Assembly: GCA_002946415.1 (NCBI GenBank)
Contig: NJPS01000067.1
Span: forward strand, 1,054,001 to 1,118,000
DNA: 64,000 nt
Reading direction: 5' to 3'
From: Rutstroemia sp. NJR-2017a BVV2
Lineage: Eukaryota > Ascomycota > Leotiomycetes > Helotiales > Rutstroemiaceae
Part shown: in pieces, positions 57,478 to 64,000 of the stretch
How positions within the stretch are numbered: position 1 is the first letter of the stretch
How the letters are laid out: every line of letters begins with the position of its first letter
The notes under the pieces: model-generated
Told to the model about the DNA's origin: nothing
The model's database searches: none
Seen by the model: the letters and a program-made list of their open reading frames with translations, nothing else
Made by a program: the position numbers and the translations under genes

Positions 57478-58854
57478 TCATTCATCCTTATCCCCTCCTA
57501 CAACGTCAAATATCCCCAACCACCAATCAATCCAAAAGATTAACCTCCAGTAGAAACTCGCCTTCACCCAGTCAAACTCCCCGCTATCTGTTCTCGGCAC
57601 CGAGTTACCGATAATATCCGTGCTAAACCAACTCAGAAACGGTGTGTTGGAGATAACTCGCTGAGTGAACGATTTTTGAGGAAGTAGTGCTTGCTCGGCC
57701 GGAAGAAGTTGCAGTTTCTGCGCTTGCGGTATCTTGCGGCAGTATAGAGATGGAGCTTCTTGAACCGTGGACGTGGATGAAGACATAGAGACGGGGCCGA
57801 GGAGTGTGGATGATGTGAGAGTGCCGGTATCGAGCGTTTGTGTAGAGGCTTGCGAGCCTTCGGGTGAGGCGCTCTTTTCGCGGTCGCGATCGTCGAATAG
57901 TGTATTTCGGCCAACTTGCGACATATTTGGGGTAGTCCAGGAACGCGAGAGAGCGGATTGCTGAGGCCGACGGTCTGCTGTTGGAATGAATGGCTCGGGG
58001 TTAAAGCGTAATTTCTTAGTAGCTTTCGTTCGAGTTGCGTTGTTGGCCTCTTGGACGGTGTCTCCGAGTTCGTCTTTCGCTGGTGGTGCGCCGCGATAAT
58101 ATTCGGCGTGGATCATGTAACCAAGAATTACTTGTGGTGAAGCTTCAACGGCCATGTCAGCCGCTTCGGCCGATTCAAAAGTGATCTTAATCCAGTGTTC
58201 TCCGCCTGCAAATCTCAAAGCTTTAGCCTTTTCTTCTAGGGTCATTGGACGTCGTCGCAGCGCCGCTTGATCTCGTAGATCAGCCTTGTATTTTCGCTGT
58301 TCGAGGGGAGGGTCTCGAGGATAATCTTCGCATATGTGCCCTCCAATCCTTTCGTATTCCCGAATCGCGGCCCATTGATGCGTCGGCTTGAAGCCTCGTA
58401 GTATGACTTCTGTAGGCTCCTTGTGGACAAATCTTGGATGGGGGCCGGCATTTCCATCAATGCTTGTTAAAGCTGTGCTGGTCTGTAGATTCGATTGCGA
58501 CAGCGAATTTGGTAGTGATGATTTACGATGGGGCGACCCAGATTCTGTGGTAGTCGTCGTTCTGGACGCGAGATAATTGGAGAAAATAGCATCGGCTGCT
58601 GCAATGGTTGGATCTTCTCGTTTCGTGGCTGGCGTGCCTGTTCGTGAACGTGAGCGCCTTGTTGATTTTCCGAATGATCCCGTCTCTGGTACTGTCCTGC
58701 GTATTCTTGCTGCGGCTGGGTTTCCATCGTTGCTGTCTTGATCAGAATAATAATTCTCCATGGTGCGGAATCCAATGTTCTTACCCAGGGAAAAGCATAG
58801 CATAGGGCCTTCGTACTCCATCTTCGCCAATATAACACTCCTCCTCTGGGACAT
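57478..58854 (-). CDS. NUP53: Nucleoporin Nup53 (Nup35/MPPN-type RRM)
   Basis: Open frame of 458 aa. An N-terminal Ser/Arg/Thr-rich disordered region is followed by the Nup35-type RRM, beginning [20 protein letters not shown] (about residue 145) and including [20 protein letters not shown] and a GYMIHAEYY strand. The extreme C-terminus, [20 protein letters not shown], is the amphipathic helix that lets Nup53 bind the nuclear membrane. Nup53 is an inner-ring nucleoporin contacting Nup170/Nup155 and Ndc1. A GTAAGA inside the first 30 codons could be the donor of a 48-bp in-phase intron, so the first 40 residues are less certain than the rest. It shares a divergent promoter with the Fmp46 gene. 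Confidence 0.92.
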   Translation of the reverse strand: MSQRRSVILAKMEYEGPMLCFSLGKNIGFRTMENYYSDQDSNDGNPAAARIRRTVPETGSFGKSTRRSRSRTGTPATKREDPTIAAADAIFSNYLASRTTTTTESGSPHRKSSLPNSLSQSNLQTSTALTSIDGNAGPHPRFVHKEPTEVILRGFKPTHQWAAIREYERIGGHICEDYPRDPPLEQRKYKADLRDQAALRRRPMTLEEKAKALRFAGGEHWIKITFESAEAADMAVEASPQVILGYMIHAEYYRGAPPAKDELGDTVQEANNATRTKATKKLRFNPEPFIPTADRRPQQSALSRSWTTPNMSQVGRNTLFDDRDREKSASPEGSQASTQTLDTGTLTSSTLLGPVSMSSSTSTVQEAPSLYCRKIPQAQKLQLLPAEQALLPQKSFTQRVISNTPFLSWFSTDIIGNSVPRTDSGEFDWVKASFYWRLIFWIDWWLGIFDVVGGDKDE

Positions 58855-59206
58855 TATGTAAGATTAAGGGAGGCATGGTTGCTCGTATGGAGGGAGAGGA
58901 ATGTGAGTGTCTCGGGTTAGAGGCTGAGGGTTGGGTTGGCAGTTGGTTCCCCTTTGGTAAATTTATTGAAATTCACGTTCTTTCTGTAGGGCCGACGCGA
59001 CAAATCAAGAAGTGAAACTGTAAGTTCTCCCTACAGCAACGGACTCAAAATTTAGAAACTAAGGTTACTGTGCAGGGATCAGGCATAACTTAGTCGAAGC
59101 TCGGAGGCGCTAACGTCATTCTGCGACCCCAACTTTGAAGGTTCAAGCTCCTCTCCCCAACGACATTTCATAAAATCCGACCAATTCAAGGACAGCGAGC
59201 GACAAG
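58855..59206. other. Divergent promoter Nup53/Fmp46
   Basis: 352 bp between two divergent start codons. No gene and no strong motif were seen. Confidence 0.5.
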
Positions 59207-59778
59207 ATGTTTAGATTTGTAAGTACAGCTCTAGCTCCCGTGGCGATCGCTTCTACAGCATCTTTCTGCGGCATTCACCTCAAATAAGTACAGTTACTTA
59301 CTAGCTCTACAGCACAAAACCCTCGATGTCATTACCCTCTTTCACAAAGCAAGCTCGCCGGCTTCCCTAAGAGCCCACGCTCTTTTAAAGCAGGCAGCTG
59401 CCAACGCTAGCGAGACTGCTACGATTGACCAGGCTGGCGATCACAGTGCCCAAACCCATCCGAAGAGAGCCGAATTCGAACTGGAGGTAACAGAAGCTGC
59501 ACCAACGCCAGATCAGCTCAGAAGCATTCTCGAATACCTCGGTCCTTCTAAGGTGGGAACTCTTGTTACGGGTGCCAAAGACGAAGCAGATGCTGTGCGA
59601 AAGATCAAAGCCAATGATGATAGCTTTGTGAGACCTGTCGTAAGTGCACTTGAGAGTAGGAATTGACATCCTCTTTGCTAATGTACTGTAGACTGTTGAT
59701 TGGGGTAATGGGAAAGCAGTAATTGGGGCCAGCGAATCGGAGATCCTAAAGATGGTCAACGCCATTCCGAAAGATTAG
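59207..59778 (+). CDS. FMP46: Fmp46-like mitochondrial redox (thioredoxin-fold) protein
   Basis: Exons 59207-59218 (12 bp only, MFRF), 59313-59639 and 59692-59778 close in phase to 141 aa. Introns are 94 and 52 bp. The protein begins with HKTLDVITLFHKASSPASLR, the hallmark N-terminus of the Fmp46 (DUF1687) family, and ends with TVDWGNGKAVIGASESEILK, the family's closing cis-Pro-like region (FVRPVTVDW). Fmp46 is predicted to be a mitochondrial thioredoxin-like protein; here, as in relatives, the CxxC pair is absent (SSPAS at the equivalent site), so redox activity is doubtful. The gene does not appear as one open frame because of its tiny first exon. Confidence 0.92.
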
Positions 59779-60964
59779 ATATTCTCCTGTAACTTTTTTT
59801 TTTTCGAATCAGTACCAATACCACACGTTTTCTCCTCTCATACCAGAGCTGCAACTCTTTGGCTATATACCAATACGATCTAGAATTGCACTCGGTTCAA
59901 CATTAGAAGGCTCAGGCGGAATGCCCCTCTGCCTACAGAAGATCGACGAGAATGGCATGTGAACGCCAGCTCGGCCATCTGCGTGGATGCGTTCAGGTGG
60001 ACAGAACGGAACACCATACTTTCAAAATTAAGAGTGAGTTCTTCTTTGGATTTCACTGGAAATTTTCTGGCTGGTTCCTGAAACCCACTGAGCCACTGCT
60101 ATTTTTTTAATTGTGCTCTCATGTATAATGTATAACCGAGGGTGAATATTGCGAGCAGCAACATCAATGCTGTACAGATTCACACGGAACGGGAATCACG
60201 CCGCTCAAGCGTCTAGAGTCGACCGAGTAACTAAATCCTCTGGAGTCTAATTAAATGTCCCTAAACCCATTTAATTATCTAAGTTATCCTTCTCGAGTTT
60301 GCTAATTAGGAGATTCGGAGAGGGTCGATGGCCGTGGTCGATTCACTTCATCTGAACAACTCTGACATTCACTCGGGTTCCTCAAAGAACTGACTTGTTC
60401 GTTCTTCATTCACCCAATCATGAGTTATATCCAAAAGTGAATTATCTTCGCCAACGGCTGTTTCTCCAGATTGCTTTCAACCCCCCTCTTTCTATCTCTT
60501 TACAAAACACGGAAGCTCTTTCCTTTAAATAGCAACTCTCCTCTAGTTTTGCTACACGTCTTTTCCAAATACCATTCTAGACTCGAAGACAAACATCAAA
60601 GTCTGCTTCCCTTCTGTCCCGTCGTTGCTTATTTCCGTAACACAAGACAACTTCTCCTCTCTGCTCCTGCTGAGCTTTCTTCATACAAGTTTCCTTGTTT
60701 ATCTCAAGAAATCGTTTTTTCCAAACACAATCTCCGAAAACCTTTATTCGAGAAGCAGCGGGATCTGCGACAGTTCACCACCGCACGAAGCAGTCACAAT
60801 CACGTATACCATTGTGCAGATCAAGCACGGCCATCGCCCATACTTCGATTCTCTTTCAGCTGATTCAATCTGATATCAAAGATCACTGACATATCGTATT
60901 AGAGCATAGGCTGATCTTGTTGGCTTTGATACCATCGATAGCACAACGTCCCCGAATACGAGAA
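59779..60964. other. Long upstream region of the RNA-binding gene
   Basis: 1.2 kb holding the Fmp46 3' UTR (T10 run near 59795) and what looks like a long C/T-rich 5' leader of the RNA-binding gene (60460-60760). A 130-codon frame (60471-60863) and its overlaps are composition-driven. No gene is called. Confidence 0.5.
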
Positions 60965-63900
60965 ATGGATCGGCACATACCACATTATCCTATCCGCCAT
61001 CAACCAGCAAATCACATGGCGCTGCAAAGTTTCCAACACTCTCATGCGACGGGTTCAGCTTGGGATGCTAGAGCGCCACGACCTGTTTTGAAGGATATTG
61101 GCGAACGATGGGAAGTTGTGAATGTGCCAAACGCACCAGCACACGTCTCCACTCATCGAGGACGTTTTCCCAAACGACAACCGACAAGTCATCCAGCCAC
61201 CATCATTCGCCATGACTTTAAGGTAGACATGAAAAGAAAGGCGACGAAGTTGAGACAGGAGTTTCCAGACATTATTCGATTCATAAAGAAACCTACGACG
61301 TGGGATGATCTATATTATTTATGGGATGCCGCTGATATACAAATAGAGAGTCCAGACTTTCTCTACTACGTATTGCACTGTATCGGTGCCGAGAACGAGC
61401 AACTTGACAAGGAATCAGACGCTCAAAGAATGCAAGAAATTGATTCCTTCGCTGGAGAGTGGATTGCTGGCAATAGTAGTAGCCTTTTGAACGTTGTACC
61501 GGGAAGCCTTTACAACATTTTTTGTACCGACGAAGATATCAGTTTGCTGACACCAACTGAAAGATCGGCACTCCAGACATCCCTGCGCAAGTACCACGCA
61601 CTGTTGGTTCGAAATACCTCACATCCTCCCAGTCTTCCGTGCAAGCAGATTAAGCCACCACATAGCGTGCCTCAGAGCTCCTACGGCCCAGGTAGTTCTG
61701 CCAACGCTACTCCCAGGAGACCTTCTTCAGATCACGGGCAAAATTCCGAATTAGCTTCTAATCGAAGTGCAATGCCAGTTGCGGTACAAAGTCAATCCAT
61801 GTCTAATCTAAAGCTTGAATATTCAGACGTCCCAAGTGTCGTAAAATCTGAACCGCAAGCACTCGACAACCTTGCGGAAAGCCAACGCACTACAGCATCT
61901 ACTCAAACTTCGTCCGCAGATATACCAGAAGAACCCTCACAAAAGAGTGATATCAATGCGTCTGTGAGTCAGGCTGCCAATCGGGTACAACATGTTGAGA
62001 ATTTGCGTCATCGAAATTCATGGGCACGGCACCACGGACACAATCAGCCAACCAAATCTGGATTTCAGCACCAGAATGGTGACCGAAGAGCTTTTTCAAG
62101 TAACATTTTCAGAGAAAGCCCCTCTCGTAACACGCCGCAAGAACCTATTTACCTGCACAACACGCATCGAGGCGTTGCTGCTAGAGTTAGTAACGATCCC
62201 AGCAACATGGCACGCATCTCTAGTTTCAATGACGCCAGAAATACTCATAATAACACAAACACTCAAGCCATGGTTCTGCATGAAGATCTTGGCTTTGGAC
62301 CTATGGATGGGGATCCCAAACTCCGAAAATACAACGAATTTTGTGTCTACCAATATGGAAATAGTCAGCCTGCGGTAAAGACTCCTCAAGGGCGGACCCT
62401 ATTTGTATCCGGGCCCTCTTGGGAGTCATTTGTTACGCATCAGGTCAAGGGGCTTTTCTCGGAATGTGGGCCGGTCGAATCAATTCGGTACTTACTTAAA
62501 GGCCAAAATAGTCATAGTCCTATGTTCATAACGTAAGTAAGGTCAATGCAGCTTATTTCGAACCATAACCACTGACGAAATTATAGGTTTGAAAACGACG
62601 TTTTGGAAGTTGCTATCAATCGATTCGATGGCTATACAATGTCTGATGGTTATAGGATTCTTGCAAAGTATCCTAGGAACGATAATAGGGATCGCTCGAG
62701 TAGTCAATCTAGTCTAACTAGCTACAATGGAGACGGCCAGTCTGATGTAACTCGGACTCCTAAGCAGGGATATGTTGGTCGGTCCCAGTCACGAAGACCT
62801 TCGGTGTCTAATCAAAGTTCGAGATCCCCAAGTGGCGCAGGAGGACTTAGATACCCGAACGGAAGTCAACTGCCTACCACAAATGGTTACAGGCACCCTC
62901 ATCCTGAGTTTCAACCATCAGGTCACATGAACTCGCTTCATTACCAACCAGGCCAATACTCTCCACAGGCCGTACAAGGGGGCCCATTTAGATCAATGAT
63001 GACAGAAGTGGTCCAACACGAAATAGGAATGCGCCACTTTCAGCGACAGGTCCCAATGGCATCGACGAACAGTAGGCCTAATACTGAAAACAAACCACGT
63101 CAAGATGGATTTCGTAGTCCGGGAAGTCTTCCTCAACAATGCGACTGTTCTCCAAGACCAGGGTTCACTGCTCAACGGGTTTTCAACAATTTCAAAGAAA
63201 ACTCTCCAATGAAGCACACGTAAGAAAGAGTCCAGATACCCTAATTTTGGATGTTCACTAACACTAATAATGTGGTTATCAGTGGCCCTACACCTACTTC
63301 ACCGGCAAAGGACACAAAAACCGTTCCAGGAAGCAAGCATGCCCAACAGAGATCTAGAAAAAACACGTATGTCAACTGTTTTCCGGAAAGGCCCAGAGAT
63401 TCTGGGTGCGGTCGCTAACGAGCCTTTAGAGCTGTACTTTCTACTCCACTAGATAGTTTGGCTGAATCAAGTCCTCAAGCGAAAGTTTGCGTTACTCCAA
63501 ATAAGAAGCCTTCAGCCGGTCTTCCAGCAACAGCATGCCTGGGTCCCGTTGCTAGTAAACTAGATGAAAATGCTTCATACAGCAATATCGCAGATCCAAA
63601 GGTTGAAGCAGGACTAGAGAAACCGAACTCGACAGGTACATCATCGCTGGTGGTGCACACTGATCACCGACATAACACACGAACCGGCGATAATGATACC
63701 AAGGGTCCAGAATCCTTCGCGCCTTCTAGTCAGCCAAAGAATAAGAACACGAAGAAGCAAAAGCACAACAAGAAGTCGGCGAACAAAATCGAAACCAACA
63801 GAGAAGCTAGTTTGAGTACGACACCCATCTCTCTGTCTCCAACAGATACCGAATGCACCAATTTGACGATTGCGAGTAAGGACATGTCGATAGACCGGGA

Positions 63901-64000
63901 GCCGAATCAGAAATCAAGTCTTGTTTCCGGACCGCAAGCTGAACCTTCATCCAGTACTGAAAATTCCTTTTCGGAAGTCAATAGTGACACCGTTACCTGT
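60965..64000 (+). CDS. RRM-type RNA-binding protein, 3' end beyond window
   Basis: Exons 60965-62532, 62587-63219, 63283-63366 and 63430 to the window edge join in phase and stay open to the last base; the gene is cut by the right edge at about 847 codons. The start is the ATG at 60965 (MDRHIPHYPIRHQ). A conserved helical region (about 80-205) contains FKVDMKRKATKLRQEFPDII and WDDLYYLWDAADIQI. A disordered Ser/Gln/Asn region follows, then an RRM split by intron 1: TLFVSGPSWESFVTHQVKGL, CGPVESIRYLLKG and FENDVLEVAINRFDGYTMSD. The C-terminal part is disordered and ends in a Lys-rich tract (NTKKQKHNKKSANK). It is probably an mRNA-binding regulator; no orthologue is assigned. Confidence 0.85.

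Noticed and set aside
59085..59160. tRNA-like GGTTCAAGCTC box
   Set aside because: No matching A box or acceptor stem could be paired around it.

Overview
The window is nuclear DNA of a filamentous ascomycete (Pezizomycotina; a Leotiomycete-like fungus is my guess, not shown). The grounds are many 47-120 bp GT-AG introns with CTRAC-like branch points, HET-domain genes, PTH11/rhodopsin-type membrane proteins, TRI12-type and DHA2-type transporters, and conserved genes such as Ubc13, the WDR59/Mtc5 subunit of SEACAT/GATOR2, Nup53, Fmp46 and acyl-protein thioesterase. Most genes are split, so I rebuilt exon structures by hand and kept only those whose reading phases close exactly. I saw no tRNA, rRNA or CRISPR array.

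Region 1 (1-20 kb) is accessory. A decayed HET-domain gene (467-3002) carries an in-frame TAG and lies between two copies of a G-rich direct repeat. Beside it is a fragment of a ferric-reductase NAD(P)-binding domain. Next comes a possible specialised-metabolism block: a secreted FAD-linked (BBE-like) oxidoreductase (4118-5819, minus), an 11-exon P450 (6902-9125, minus), a rhodopsin/PTH11-type membrane protein (9770-11109), a second P450 (12552-14411) and a DHA2 MFS exporter (15053-16803). No PKS, NRPS, terpene synthase or pathway regulator is visible, so the block may be incomplete or may only tailor a product. An intact HET gene (17666-20041) closes the region.

Region 2 (20-30 kb) is conserved housekeeping: a membrane-anchored hotdog thioesterase, a small secreted Gly-rich protein, the WDR59/Mtc5 homologue (its true start lies one intron upstream of the long open frame), a possible unannotated small gene divergent from it, and Ubc13.

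Region 3 (30-53 kb) is looser, with long gene-poor gaps between a TRI12-type MFS transporter, a FAS1-domain GPI protein, a large membrane protein, an unrecognised 292-aa protein, a type II membrane protein with a fucose-lectin-like ectodomain, a C2H2 zinc-finger protein, a MYND-finger protein, a 2EXR/F-box-like protein and a GPI-anchored SGNH/GDSL hydrolase.

Region 4 (54-64 kb) is conserved again: acyl-protein thioesterase 1, an Ivy1-like I-BAR protein, Nup53, the mitochondrial redox-like protein Fmp46, and an RRM-type RNA-binding protein running off the right edge.
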